Origin: Tritrichomonas musculus
Lineage: Eukaryota; Parabasalia; Tritrichomonadida; Tritrichomonadidae
DNA length: 64,000 bases
Direction of reading: 5' to 3'
Assembly: GCA_039105265.1 (NCBI GenBank)
Contig: JAPFFF010000038.1
Location: 434,001-498,000, forward strand
Shown: positions 19,126-29,538 of the stretch, in pieces
Layout of the letters: each line of letters begins with the position of its first letter
Numbering within the stretch: the stretch's first letter is position 1
Program-made: the position numbers and the translations under genes
Notes under the pieces: generated by a model
What the model was told of the DNA's origin: nothing
The model's database searches: none
What the model saw: only the letters and a program-made list of their open reading frames with translations

Positions 19126-21249
19126 TGAAAACAATTCTTGTCCGTTAATCTATTTTTCTTTCAAATAATTTGAAAAAAGAGTGTAATTTGAGAGTTTATT
19201 TCACAAAATAAACTTTTTGAGAAATTCAAAGAAAAAATTGCATTATAAAATGATAAATAACAACAAAATTTTGAAATATAATATACATTATAAAATGATA
19301 AATATAATATTTTAATTTTGTGATCTTTCTCTCCGTAGTTGCCAAAATATCTATTATTTAAATATTTTATAGATTTGAATATATAAACCATTCAATTTTT
19401 TAAAATATAAATATAATATTATTTATGCTATTTTTAGTTAATAAAATTAATTTTTAATTAATTAGGAACTTTTAATTTTACTTTATTACGGAAGTCCATC
19501 TTTTTAATAATCTGAGCCCAATTTTATAGTGAAAATTTAATTTTTCTTCAAATTCATCATCATTGAAGTCTTCTTTTTCCAAATTGTGATTAATTGCTGA
19601 ATAGTTTTGTATAAAAAATAATAATGAATCTTCAGTTGGTAAAGAATCGGTTTCTTTTTGAGTCATTATGAAAAATAATATCTCTGATATTTCAGAGATA
19701 ATTGTTTTTCTATTTTTTGAGTAATTAGGTTGCGATAAATAACAATTTAATCCTTTTATTAAAATCTTTTTTTCAGATTCAGTTGGAAGATATCTTGATT
19801 CTTAATAAAAATGATTTGAATTAGTTTGATTTTCATCTAACCTACGCATTATTTTCAAATTGGTTATACCAGTAGAAAGTTTTTTGTCTTTTTTAGCTTT
19901 ACTAAGATGAAATTTGAAAGCTTTTTCAGCATTATTTATTAAAATATTAAAATTTATGATTGTAAATTTCTGAGAAATAAGGCAAAATATTTTTTACATA
20001 ATTATATCTCAAAAATGGCTCTAATGATAGTAAAATAAATTGTAAAATAGTGAGTAAATTGTATGTTTATTTAAATAAAACAGTTTCACCAAAATTCATA
20101 GTGCCATTCTTTAATTATCCATTGTTAAATGTTGTATCCATTTTATTCGACGAGTTTTAAATAAAATCCAGATTTTGATTGAAAGTTCTATTTATATTTG
20201 CGATCTATTTGAAATAATATAACCAAATTCATGTTTTGTTAAAAAATAATAAAATATGCTAATAATAATTTTTTCATCAATTCCCTTTTTATACAATAAT
20301 AAATATATATTCATAAATATTTCAATGCAATATTTAGTTTTTGTAAATTTTATTAAGTTTTCTTAAATAGAAATGCTTATTTTCTTAACTTTTTTGTCCA
20401 TTTTTTAAATTGAGAGGAATAAATCCTAATCCTCAGAATTTAATAAAATCAATCAAAACATATATTTAATAAAGCTTTATCAATTAATTGAATTGATAGT
20501 CAAATATTAAAAACTGGAAAAAAGTCTTGTATGCCCTACACATTTTTGGTTTTTTTATTTCAGCGTCTATTTCAATTTAATTAATAAGTTCAAATACTTT
20601 GAAATCAATTTTAAGTAATGTAAAAGCTGGATTCCCCATCTTGTGAAAGGGTAATTATTTGATTTAATCAATAAAATCTTGCCTTTATTAATTTTCTGCC
20701 TAAATTTAAAATGTTCATATTTCAAGAGATATGATTGGGCTTTTCTTTTTGAGTAAGATGGCAACTGCGTTTCTACAAATATCTATTTTTCATCGCTGAT
20801 TTATGAGAAATGGAATTCATATAAATCATATTCGGAAAAAATATGGAAGTTATATTCTTCATTTTAAATATATTATATATAATATCAGATATTTCACCAA
20901 GATAATTTTGTTTTAGTTTTGAATGAAATCCTTTTAAGAAAAAGTTATTTTTTACATTAAATGAAAATCTTCATTGCTATTCAAATATATTGGTTAAATT
21001 AACAATAATGTTGAGTTTAATTATAATTAAAATTTTTAAATTATATATAATATAAGTAAATATATAAAATATTATGTGTAACCAAAAATAAATTGAAATA
21101 TGCTTAAAAAATAAAAATAACGATTTTACAAATTTCAATGTTATTTTCAAAATTTGTAATATCATTTAAAATTGAAATGTTATTTCATTATTATTAATGT
21201 CAAATAAGGTTAATTATTTGCCATCATATTCTAACGATTTCAAAATATT
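19126..21249. other. 2.1-kb A+T-rich region with a broken gene
   Basis: Apart from the remnant at 19478-19992 no gene can be supported. A 65-codon minus-strand frame at 20567-20764 is Lys/Leu-rich, carries no recognisable motif and is left out. Base composition falls to very low G+C from about 20280 to 21240, just before the 1785-residue gene. Confidence 0.55.
19478..19992 (-). pseudogene. Broken minus-strand gene fragment
   Basis: One reading frame stays protein-like over about 170 codons, with at least one in-frame stop. Parts seen are NNAEKAFKFHLSKAKKDKKL, then ESRYLPTESEKKILIKGLNC, then TQKETDSLPTEDSLLFFIQN and a final LRLLKRWTSVIK. The continuity of composition across the stop argues for decay rather than chance. 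The alternating amphipathic helices suggest a fragment of a larger helical protein. Family not recognised. The last 62 codons, from ATG 19666, could still be expressed as a small protein. Confidence 0.45.
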
Positions 21250-24200
21250 ATGAAGAGATCAAAGCAACCTATTGTCCGCTCAAGTCATCCTACAATTAAG
21301 CAACCATCAATAAGCAATCACTCAAATTCTACAAATTCATCAATAAAAAGTAAAAGTTCAAGCAATAGTTTAAAAAATTTGTCCCATCAATATTCGTATA
21401 TATCAGATTCTAATTCAAATGCTAATTCATATAGCACCAGTGAAAAAAATAGTAAATCTGTGTCAGATGATGATGAAATTATTCAACTGCGGAATCAATT
21501 AATCAACGAGTTATCAAATAATCAAAATCTTCATTATTCTCTTCAAATTCCACTTCCAAAACTTCTTAAATTGCAAAAAAATGCAAGTGATTATGTTACT
21601 GAATGTCTTTCTAATAAAGAATATTCAAATGCACGATACGGTATTTTATTAAACGAGCAAATTTCAAATGAAATTCAAAACTGTACAAATGAAGCAATGG
21701 CATTTAAGAGTCATCTCCCTCCGAATCCAATTGTCCCAATCCCATCTAAATTTAAGTCTCATGAAAATTCAAATCAATCAACGCCTAAACAAAAGTCGGT
21801 TACTCATTCTTTAAACGATCCTAAAATTAAATCTAATTCACAAACTGATAAAATTAGAGCGTCAGCAATTCCAGTGCCTTCAAATGATCCAATAATGGTA
21901 TCTTTTGATCTTGAAACTGCTTCTAAAGAAAGAGAATTAAGTTTTCAACAACAATTGAGACTTGAAGAATTTGAAGAAAAATGGAAAAACAATATTAAAT
22001 CAGTATACCAACGCCATTCGCCAGAGTATAACGAACTTGAACAAAAAAGAGATCAATATGCAAGGAAGAATGAATTGGTAAAGGCAGAGAAGATTAATAT
22101 TCAACTTCTTGAATTGAAAGAAAAAGAAAACGAAAAAAATGAGAAATTATATATTAAAGATTATAAAGCTGCAAAGAATAAATTATTAAAAATATTTGAC
22201 TCTGAAAAAACAGAATTAAAGAAAAAAAGAAATGCATTAAGAAGTAAAGCAATGGCAAGATCTCTTGGAATAAACATTGGTCCTGTTCAAAGGCTCCCTT
22301 TACCAGCTATTCGAAAGCCTATTTATCTTACTTCAAAGCAAAAGCAAAAGCAAGCATCCAAATCTAGAACCAAACGAAAAGTTATAGATTATGATTCTTA
22401 TCTTGATTCTTTCGATATGGGAGATGACACTAAAGGAATAGAAAGTGAAAAAGCAGTAGTTACTGAAATTGCAACTCAAACATCGTTGCCAAGCTTGAAA
22501 GATCAAAAAGATGATCAAGGTATTTTTACAATCACAGATACATCAAGTCAAATTGAAAAGAAAGAAATTAAAAAATCAAGAGGAATTAAGAAAGTTGAAA
22601 AAAGCGAAGAAGGTGAGCAAACTTCAATTCTTCCTGATGACAGTAAAAGTGAAATTGAAATTGAAAATTCAGCAGTCACAGATGAATCATTAGAAAAAGA
22701 TGAAACAGAAGAAGAAGAAAAAAGAGATGAAAATAGTGAAGCCGATCGAAAACAATCCAAAGATGAAAACAAAGCATCAAACCTTATCAACAATGTAATT
22801 GGAGGATTAGTTCAGAACAATAATGAAAATGAACAAGATAAAGTTGAATATGAATATGTTTATGAAGAAGAGGAAGAAGAAGAAGTTAATGAAGAAAAAG
22901 AGGAAAAATCAAATCCGCAATTACTCGGCGATATTATTGGAGATACTCTCAAGAACAACAAAAACGAAGAAGAAGAAAAGAAATCCAGCGATGAAATTAA
23001 TGAAAGCAAAGAAAGCAACGAAGAAGCAGATCATAAAATACGATCTTTGAGTTATGGAAAATTAAAAGAAGAAGAAGAAGAAGAAACTGACGAAAACAAA
23101 GAAAAGAGCCAAGAAACTAATTTACTTGGTGATATAATTGGAAATGCATTCAAAAAAGGTGAAATTAAAAAAGAGGAAGAAGAAAAGAGCACTAATGATG
23201 AAGAAGAGGTCGAAAATCAGCAAAAATCAAGTGATAATGCTCAAGACAAAGTCGTTACTAATAATCAAGAAGAAGAAGAAGAGAAAAAAGAAAACAAATC
23301 AAGTTCACAATTACTTGGAGATGTCATCGAAGGTGTATTTAAGAAAGACCAAAGCAAAGAAGAAGAAAAGAATTCAAATGAAGAAGATGAGTCAGTTAAA
23401 AAGGAAGAAGAAACGAAATCTGATAAAGAAGAAGAAGAGAATGGACAAAGTTTGCAGAAAATTGGCGATGTCATTGAAGGAATATTCAAGAAAGATGAAG
23501 ATAGCAAAGAAAGAAGTATTAATAATGAAAATGAAAAAATGAAGAACTCAAAATTGAAATTACGAAGTCATATTAATAAAGAAAAAGTTGATTCAGGAAA
23601 AGATGAATCAAGTGGAAGCAATGAAAATGAAATTGAAGAAGAAGAAGATGATGACGAAGAAGAGAAGAATCAAGGATTAAATTTGCTTGGTGATGTAATT
23701 GAATCAACATTAAAGAAAGACGAAAGCACTGAAGAAAGAGAAATAAAAGCAAACGACGACGAAACAGATGAAGATGAAAAATCGCAGCAACAAAATGAAT
23801 CATCAAATATATTTGAAGAAGAAGAAGAAGAAAAAGATAAGAAACAAGACTTGAACTTGCTTGGTGATGTAATTGGATCAGTATTACAGAAAGATGAGAA
23901 AACAAAGGAAGATAATGATAAAGAAAAGAATGATGTTAATGGCATTAGTGATGATGAATCGAGCAAGAAAGAAGAAATTGTAGAAAGAGATGCCATTGTT
24001 ACCGATAAAGGAAATGACACAAATAAGGATGAAGAAAAGAATGATCAAATTCTGAAGCCTCTTGGCGACGTCATTGGAGGAATATTCGCAAAGGAAGAAA
24101 GCAAGAAAGACGAAGAAGAGAAATCCAAAGATGACAACGATAAAGAAAATGAAAAGAAAGGTGAAAAATCGCAGCAACAAAGTGAATCGTCAAATTATTT

Positions 24201-26607
24201 TGAAGAAGAAGAAGAAGAAAAGGACGAGAATAAAGAAGAAGATAAGAAACAAGACCTGAACTTGCTTGGTGATGTAATTGGATCAACATTAAAGAAAGAT
24301 GAGAAAATTGAAATCGATCAGAAAGAAGAAATCAAAGAAAAAGATGTCAAAATTGATGACAATCGAGAAGAGTCCCTTGAGAAAGAATCAAGCAAAGACG
24401 AAGAAGAAAAGAGCAGCCAAAGTCTAAAGCAGATTGGCGATGTCATTGGAGGAATGTTCGCAAAGGATAAATCTGACTCAAGCATTGAAAATAAAGAAGA
24501 GTCGGCAAAGTCGCTTTCCTCCGACAAAGAAGAAAACGGAAGCAAGAACGAATCAGACAGCTCGAAGCAGTCCGGCTCTTTGAGCTTCGTTGGCGACATG
24601 GTTAGCAAAGTGCTGGACGACCCTTCATTCACAACCGAGTCAGAGGACAACGAAGGCGACTACACAAACGAGAGCGGAACCGACAGCCAGTATCTCAGGG
24701 ACATCAAGAAGCAAGCTCTCTCAGAAACAAGCAGCAGAAGTGACTCATCATCAAGTAAAAACGAGCTAGACGACATCATGAGCGACGATGACAAAGAAAG
24801 CAAAAGTGACAGTAGTAAAAGTGACAAAAGTGAGAGTGAGTCTAGTAAAAGTGACAGTAGCGAGAGTGAAGAGGGAGTCATTGACTTCAATAAGGGAGAA
24901 GAAGGAAGCAGCGGGCTGGCAGGAAGCAGGAGCAGCAGTGGCTTTAACAGTGAATACGACTTCAACAGAGAAAAGGAAAGTGACAGCGAAAGCTCTAGCA
25001 AAAGTGACAACGATTCTGACAGAAAGGGAAGCCTTGATGGCATTCTCAATTCTGTCGGAAACTCGCTCGTCGGCAACGAAGGAAAGAAAAGCAGCGATGA
25101 CGATAGACATCACTCGGCTTCAGATGAAGCAAAGAGCTCCAAACCAGACAGCAGCGCGAGTGATTCAAAATCAGAGAAAGACGAGAATGGCGTGAAAAGC
25201 AAGGATTCATTTGGTGATGCAATTGAAAGCGCATCCAGTGCAGCAAAGAAAGATGAAGAAAAAGAAGAAGAAGAAAGCAAAGATAAAGATGCATTCGGTA
25301 TCGGTGATGTTTTCAGCACTGCACTCAAAGATGTGAAGTCAAAAGATGAAAAAGAAAGAAGTGAAGATCAAAGTTCAAAAGGCGATGAAACTGAGGACAG
25401 CCAAGCAGCAGAAAGCAACGATGAAGATGGTAAATCTAAGGACGCATTCGGTATCGGCGATGTATTCAGCACTGCACTCAAAGATGTAAAATCAAACGAA
25501 GAACAAAAAATGAAGAGTGAAGAACAAAAAAGTGATTCAAAAGAAGATGAAAATGACCAAGAAGAAAAAGAATCGAATAACAAAGATAAAGATAGTGAAA
25601 AGCCAAAAGAAGCATTCGGTATTGGCGATGTCTTTAGCACTGCTCTAAAAAATATAAATTCTATAGATGAAAAAGAAAGCAGTGAAGGTCAAAAAGAGGG
25701 TTCAAAAGGAGACGAAACCGAAAGCAAACAAGAAGCTGAAGATAAACCTAAAGAAACGTTCGGCATTGGCGATGTTTTCAGCACTGCACTCAAAGATGTA
25801 AAGCTAGACGAAAAGAAAGAAAGCAGTGAAGGTCAAAAAGAGGGTTCAAAAGGAGAAGAAACCGAAAACAAACAAGAAGCAGAAGATAAAGATAAAGAAG
25901 CATTTGGCATTGGCGATGTTTTCGGCACTGCTCTCAAAGATGATGAATCAAACGAAGAAGAGAAGATGAAGAGTGAAGAAAAGAAAGAGCAAAAAGAAGA
26001 TGAAAATGAAAACGAACAAATTTCAAAAGAAGAAGGAAATGAAGAAAAGCCAAAAGAAGCATTCAGCAACGCGCTCAAAAACATACAATCAAAAGATGAG
26101 AAAGAAAATAAAGAAGATGAAGTCGAAAGCAATCAAGAGACAGGAAATAAAGAATCATTCGGCCTTGGCGACATTTTCAAAAATGTGAAGCCAGAAGAAG
26201 AAAAAGAAAAAAGTGACGGACCAAAAGAAGAAGATGAGCAAGAACCAAAAGAAAACGAAGGAAAACCTAAAGAATCATTCGGTATTGGCGATGTATTTGA
26301 TAAAACATTCAAAAAGTTAAATGAAACTCAAAGTGAAAAAGATGATGAAAAAGAAAAAGAAAAAGAAGATGAAAAAAGTGATGAAAAGCAAGAAAAAGAA
26401 GAAAAAAGTGATGAAAAGCAAGAAAAAGATGAAAAAAGTGATGAAAAGCAAGAAAAAGCGAAGAAGACTGGCGCATTCAATCTTGGTGACTTCTTTACTG
26501 ATTCATTCAAGAGCAGTAAGCCAAAAGATGACAAAACGAAAGATGGCAATCAAGATGAAAAGAAAAAGACTCCAAAAAGAGCATTCAATGTTGATGATTT
26601 CTTCTGA
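21250..26607 (+). CDS. Giant Glu/Lys/Ser-rich protein with ~20 Gly-Asp-Val motif repeats
   Basis: The 1785-residue product has a Ser/Asn-rich start, a coiled-coil part at about residues 60-380 (FQQQLRLEEFEEKWKNNIKS ... RNALRSKAMARSLGINIGP), then 1350 residues of acidic low complexity. Short hydrophobic motifs are set in the acidic part at fairly even spacing. One class is NLLGDVIGSTLKKDE-like, in about ten copies. The other is AFGIGDVFSTALKDVKS-like, in about ten copies, and the protein ends on a half copy, AFNVDDFF. The core is hydrophobic-x-G-D-V/I-I/F followed by a small amphipathic helix and Lys. This layout suggests many docking peptides on a flexible acidic tether. Function is unknown. 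The gene stands between probable ciliary genes. Copy number of the repeats may differ between strains. Confidence 0.85.
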   Translation: MKRSKQPIVRSSHPTIKQPSISNHSNSTNSSIKSKSSSNSLKNLSHQYSYISDSNSNANSYSTSEKNSKSVSDDDEIIQLRNQLINELSNNQNLHYSLQIPLPKLLKLQKNASDYVTECLSNKEYSNARYGILLNEQISNEIQNCTNEAMAFKSHLPPNPIVPIPSKFKSHENSNQSTPKQKSVTHSLNDPKIKSNSQTDKIRASAIPVPSNDPIMVSFDLETASKERELSFQQQLRLEEFEEKWKNNIKSVYQRHSPEYNELEQKRDQYARKNELVKAEKINIQLLELKEKENEKNEKLYIKDYKAAKNKLLKIFDSEKTELKKKRNALRSKAMARSLGINIGPVQRLPLPAIRKPIYLTSKQKQKQASKSRTKRKVIDYDSYLDSFDMGDDTKGIESEKAVVTEIATQTSLPSLKDQKDDQGIFTITDTSSQIEKKEIKKSRGIKKVEKSEEGEQTSILPDDSKSEIEIENSAVTDESLEKDETEEEEKRDENSEADRKQSKDENKASNLINNVIGGLVQNNNENEQDKVEYEYVYEEEEEEEVNEEKEEKSNPQLLGDIIGDTLKNNKNEEEEKKSSDEINESKESNEEADHKIRSLSYGKLKEEEEEETDENKEKSQETNLLGDIIGNAFKKGEIKKEEEEKSTNDEEEVENQQKSSDNAQDKVVTNNQEEEEEKKENKSSSQLLGDVIEGVFKKDQSKEEEKNSNEEDESVKKEEETKSDKEEEENGQSLQKIGDVIEGIFKKDEDSKERSINNENEKMKNSKLKLRSHINKEKVDSGKDESSGSNENEIEEEEDDDEEEKNQGLNLLGDVIESTLKKDESTEEREIKANDDETDEDEKSQQQNESSNIFEEEEEEKDKKQDLNLLGDVIGSVLQKDEKTKEDNDKEKNDVNGISDDESSKKEEIVERDAIVTDKGNDTNKDEEKNDQILKPLGDVIGGIFAKEESKKDEEEKSKDDNDKENEKKGEKSQQQSESSNYFEEEEEEKDENKEEDKKQDLNLLGDVIGSTLKKDEKIEIDQKEEIKEKDVKIDDNREESLEKESSKDEEEKSSQSLKQIGDVIGGMFAKDKSDSSIENKEESAKSLSSDKEENGSKNESDSSKQSGSLSFVGDMVSKVLDDPSFTTESEDNEGDYTNESGTDSQYLRDIKKQALSETSSRSDSSSSKNELDDIMSDDDKESKSDSSKSDKSESESSKSDSSESEEGVIDFNKGEEGSSGLAGSRSSSGFNSEYDFNREKESDSESSSKSDNDSDRKGSLDGILNSVGNSLVGNEGKKSSDDDRHHSASDEAKSSKPDSSASDSKSEKDENGVKSKDSFGDAIESASSAAKKDEEKEEEESKDKDAFGIGDVFSTALKDVKSKDEKERSEDQSSKGDETEDSQAAESNDEDGKSKDAFGIGDVFSTALKDVKSNEEQKMKSEEQKSDSKEDENDQEEKESNNKDKDSEKPKEAFGIGDVFSTALKNINSIDEKESSEGQKEGSKGDETESKQEAEDKPKETFGIGDVFSTALKDVKLDEKKESSEGQKEGSKGEETENKQEAEDKDKEAFGIGDVFGTALKDDESNEEEKMKSEEKKEQKEDENENEQISKEEGNEEKPKEAFSNALKNIQSKDEKENKEDEVESNQETGNKESFGLGDIFKNVKPEEEKEKSDGPKEEDEQEPKENEGKPKESFGIGDVFDKTFKKLNETQSEKDDEKEKEKEDEKSDEKQEKEEKSDEKQEKDEKSDEKQEKAKKTGAFNLGDFFTDSFKSSKPKDDKTKDGNQDEKKKTPKRAFNVDDFF
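22919..24620 (+). repeat. First coding repeat class: LLGDVIG motif array
   Basis: About ten degenerate units, each a 15-residue motif of type (L/I)GD(V/I)IGxxFKKDE with 30-60 acidic residues between. Examples: QLLGDVIEGVFKKDQ (about 23310), LNLLGDVIGSTLKKDE (about 24258), LKQIGDVIGGMFAKDK (about 24424), and a diverged SFVGDMVSKVL (about 24583). Spacers differ in length, so this is not a simple tandem repeat. Confidence 0.8.
25290..26607 (+). repeat. Second coding repeat class: FGIGDVFSTALKD motif array
   Basis: About ten units of AFGIGDVFSTALKDVKS type, the first five nearly identical at 25291, 25444, 25612, 25759 and 25900. Later ones diverge: SFGLGDIFKNVK (about 26155), SFGIGDVFDKTFKK (about 26275), AFNLGDFFTDSFK (about 26473) and AFNVDDFF at the stop. 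Close DNA identity of the first five points to recent expansion. Confidence 0.8.
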
Positions 26608-27115
26608 GAGATTTGGAGTGAAATGATCTATTATTATAAATAGAAAAGATATCATGCTGCTTTCATACCAGGGGAAATACAACAAATTTTCCATACTATT
26701 TTTTCCCTTTTTGTAATTTTTTACTTAGATCATGTTTGGAAATTGATTTGCGATTATTATTTTTGTATTTTTATATTAAAATAACTTTTTTTTACTTTAT
26801 TTATTGTTTAAATTTTGTATATTAGTGTTTGTGAGAATTGTTCAGATGTTTCTTCTATTGATACCGACCATTGGTATAAAATATAAAATGACTTGTGAAC
26901 TTAAATAATTTCAAATTTAAACAAATTCATTAAAATAGGAAATGATTTTTAAATGAATAAGTTATTATTCATTCTATCAGGTTTTATAGAAGATATAAAT
27001 TGGTTTTATATATTTTTAAACGTAAATTTTATTCTGAATTTCAATCCATATTTGGCTATTGAGTATAAAACGTTTTATTCATCTTTGATTGATTGCTTTT
27101 AATTTTTATATATAA
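26608..27115. other. A+T-rich spacer
   Basis: No gene is seen between the two plus-strand genes. It holds only T-rich runs and the presumed promoter of the SHIPPO gene. Confidence 0.6.
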
Positions 27116-28342
27116 ATGACTAGTACAGCAACGATTTTCCGTGTAACTGAACAAGATCAAACGCCTGGACCGGATAAATATTTAATTCCATCTGACATTG
27201 GAAAAGCTCAAAAATTTACAATTAGGGACCGGTTTCATGACCATCAAAAGCAAGGTCCTGGATATGAAAATATTCCTACAACTATTGGTGAAGGGAAAAA
27301 ATGGTCGCTCTATAGTCGTCCTAAAGATAAAGATATTACTCCAGGGCCTGGTCCTAATTATGTTCCACCTGGATTCGGAACAGATGCACGTTCATCTAGT
27401 TTCCACATCCGTGGTTCAGAAAAAGTTAGGCATGATGGTCCTGGGCCTGGTAGGTATGATACCAGCGGTATGAAAGCAAACAATAAAGGAGATGGTAGGC
27501 ATTTTACATTAAAAGGCAGAAAATTCATTAATGAAGAACGTCATGATGGTCCTGGTCCTAAATATAATCCAAATTACGAACCAACACTACCATCATCTAG
27601 GAAAAGTACAATTTATGATGTCATTCGAAGAAAAGACTCAAATGATATTCCAGGACCTGGAAAATATGATATAGATAGAAGCCCTCAAACAAGACAGATA
27701 TCTTTTCATCAGCGAACAGGATCTGTGAAAATGAACGATAATCCGGGTCCTGGCAGATACGAGCCTGAAAAATATAATGGAGGACGACAAAGTTCGCCAT
27801 CATATTCACTCAGATCACGAATTGATATTCCAGACCGCTCAGCTCACGCTCCATATCAAAAATTGCCTGATGAAATGGGGAATGATGGCCCTAAATATTC
27901 GCTTACATCTCGTAGAGATGTTAAAACAAGAGAGGGCCCACCTGGTCCTAATTACATGCCACCCCCGTTTGGTTCAGATGCCCGAAAATACTCTCTTGCA
28001 TCGTCACGAAGAGATAGAAGAAGAGATCCTTCAAAAGAACCTCCAGGGCCAGGGCAATATGATATAAATGGAAATAGGCAAAACGATGGGCGAAAATATT
28101 CTATGAAAGGAAGGAACTTTTTCCCTGAGGAGGGTAAATCATCAAGTCCAGGACCTGCTTATTTGCCTGATTACAATCAAGTTCTTCCTTCTTCTAGAAA
28201 AATAACGATTCGAGAACGTGTAAGTGATCCAAAAGCGAAAGTTGGACCTGGATATTATGATCTAGGTTCAACTCTTGGGCAGGGGCCAAAAATTACAATT
28301 GGAAATAAAGAAAAATTAAATGTTAGACCTGGACTCGGATGA
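27116..28342 (+). CDS. SHIPPO/STPGR-repeat protein (ODF3/CIMAP-like)
   Basis: The 408-residue protein is built from about a dozen Pro-Gly-Pro-Gly-x-Tyr repeats, for example TPGPGPNYVPPGFG, GPGPGRYDTSG, IPGPGKYDIDR, NPGPGRYEPEK, PPGPGQYDING and GPGYYDLGS. These are SHIPPO (sperm-tail PG-rich) repeats, as in ODF3/CIMAP and related proteins that lie in or on ciliary microtubules. The two halves (residues about 1-195 and 205-408) are a duplication. NYVPPGFGTDARSSSF pairs with NYMPPPFGSDARKYSL, and the LPSSRK-TI blocks pair too. A role in flagellar or cytoskeletal microtubules is well supported by family; the exact place is unknown. Confidence 0.88.
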   Translation: MTSTATIFRVTEQDQTPGPDKYLIPSDIGKAQKFTIRDRFHDHQKQGPGYENIPTTIGEGKKWSLYSRPKDKDITPGPGPNYVPPGFGTDARSSSFHIRGSEKVRHDGPGPGRYDTSGMKANNKGDGRHFTLKGRKFINEERHDGPGPKYNPNYEPTLPSSRKSTIYDVIRRKDSNDIPGPGKYDIDRSPQTRQISFHQRTGSVKMNDNPGPGRYEPEKYNGGRQSSPSYSLRSRIDIPDRSAHAPYQKLPDEMGNDGPKYSLTSRRDVKTREGPPGPNYMPPPFGSDARKYSLASSRRDRRRDPSKEPPGPGQYDINGNRQNDGRKYSMKGRNFFPEEGKSSSPGPAYLPDYNQVLPSSRKITIRERVSDPKAKVGPGYYDLGSTLGQGPKITIGNKEKLNVRPGLG

Positions 28343-28736
28343 TCAAAAAAAATGACTATACTTTTATTTGTTTTATATTAAAAACGCTTTTAATTGCAAT
28401 ATATTATATATAATTGCTTGCCTTTATCTTTATCGATTTTGTTTTTAATTGTATAGAAATCAATATTTTTGCTTTATTTATCATCTGTTTTCTCATATTT
28501 TAAATTTGTTTTTTCATCTTACATGTAATTTTATATTGAAACTATCACTTTCAGTAGATTCAAAAAGATAATTTAATTGGCTGCACAAAGCACAAACAAG
28601 TATTGTTTATATTGTTAAAGAATGATAATAACCAGGTGTATTTGTTATTTATCAAATGGATATTTGGAATGTGTTTTCAACAACCCTAATTCGACAAATT
28701 TTGGAATTGAAAGAAAATCTTATATATCTGTATTAA
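28343..28736. other. A+T-rich spacer
   Basis: Nothing beyond the 3' flank of the SHIPPO gene and the upstream region of the coiled-coil gene is seen. Confidence 0.6.
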
Positions 28737-29267
28737 ATGTCAAAAGATATTGATGATGATGATTTTATCAAAAATCAATTGATTTCTAAACCGCTAGTCA
28801 AGAATTCAGCTCGCGTTACTGTTAGTGCTAATCGATTAGCTAAAATTAAAGATCTTAATCAGAAACTTGAATCTCTTTCCACAGATCCAAATATTGAAGA
28901 ATTAAACGTAATTAATAAAAGAATATCTGATAATAAGCAACATATTTCTGAAATAAAATCTCTTTTACCATCTGACAAACAAGTCAAACAATTAAAAGAG
29001 TTACTCCAGGAAAATCAAGCAAAAAAAGAAAAACTTGATAAGGTTACAACTGAAATAGATAAGTTAAGTGAAGAATGTGATAAATATGATCAAGCAAAAG
29101 CTTTCCTATCGATCTTGATAGAAAAAACCATTACTTCAATTTATCCAACTTTCAAAAAAGATGATAATATTCATGAGAAGCTGATTCATTCTGTTGAGGA
29201 AGACAGTAATTTTCAATACGGATCTGATCTACTTAATCTTATCAAAAATGCAAAAACACCTAAATAA
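28737..29267 (+). CDS. Small coiled-coil protein of unknown function
   Basis: The 176-residue product starts acidic (SKDIDDDDFIKNQL) and continues with long heptad-like helices, about residues 28-125 (LNQKLESLSTDPNIEELNVI, KQLKELLQENQAKKEKLDKV). It ends with a shorter folded-looking part. Size and layout resemble small coiled-coil subunits of kinetochore, BLOC or dynein-regulator type complexes, but nothing is specific enough to name one. It lies in the same direction as the SHIPPO gene, 394 bases downstream. Confidence 0.7.
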   Translation: MSKDIDDDDFIKNQLISKPLVKNSARVTVSANRLAKIKDLNQKLESLSTDPNIEELNVINKRISDNKQHISEIKSLLPSDKQVKQLKELLQENQAKKEKLDKVTTEIDKLSEECDKYDQAKAFLSILIEKTITSIYPTFKKDDNIHEKLIHSVEEDSNFQYGSDLLNLIKNAKTPK

Positions 29268-29538
29268 GTTTTATATAATGTATTAAAAATGCCAATATCT
29301 ATTTTATAATTAATATATTTTTTTGTCTTTTATGCAATAAAAGATAATCCAAAGATTTGAGATGTAAAATTTCATTATTGCAGTTCATGTAATTTGCCAT
29401 TATCTTTATATCTTTTCAAAGCCAGAAAAAAGGAAAAAAAGAAAATATACTCATATAAAAATAAAAATAATAATTAAAATTATTTTATTAATTAATAACT
29501 TACAAACATAAAAAAAAAAATATTGTAATCAATATTTA

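Noticed and set aside
20567-20764. 65-codon Lys/Leu-rich frame
   Set aside because: It shows no conserved motif and no composition change against its flanks. It might be remnant coding sequence but cannot be supported.
22333-26694. Many open frames on both strands through the acidic gene
   Set aside because: GAA/GAT/AGC-rich codons give Lys/Met-rich shifted frames and Ser/Phe/Leu-rich reversed frames without stops. They follow from codon bias and carry no motif.
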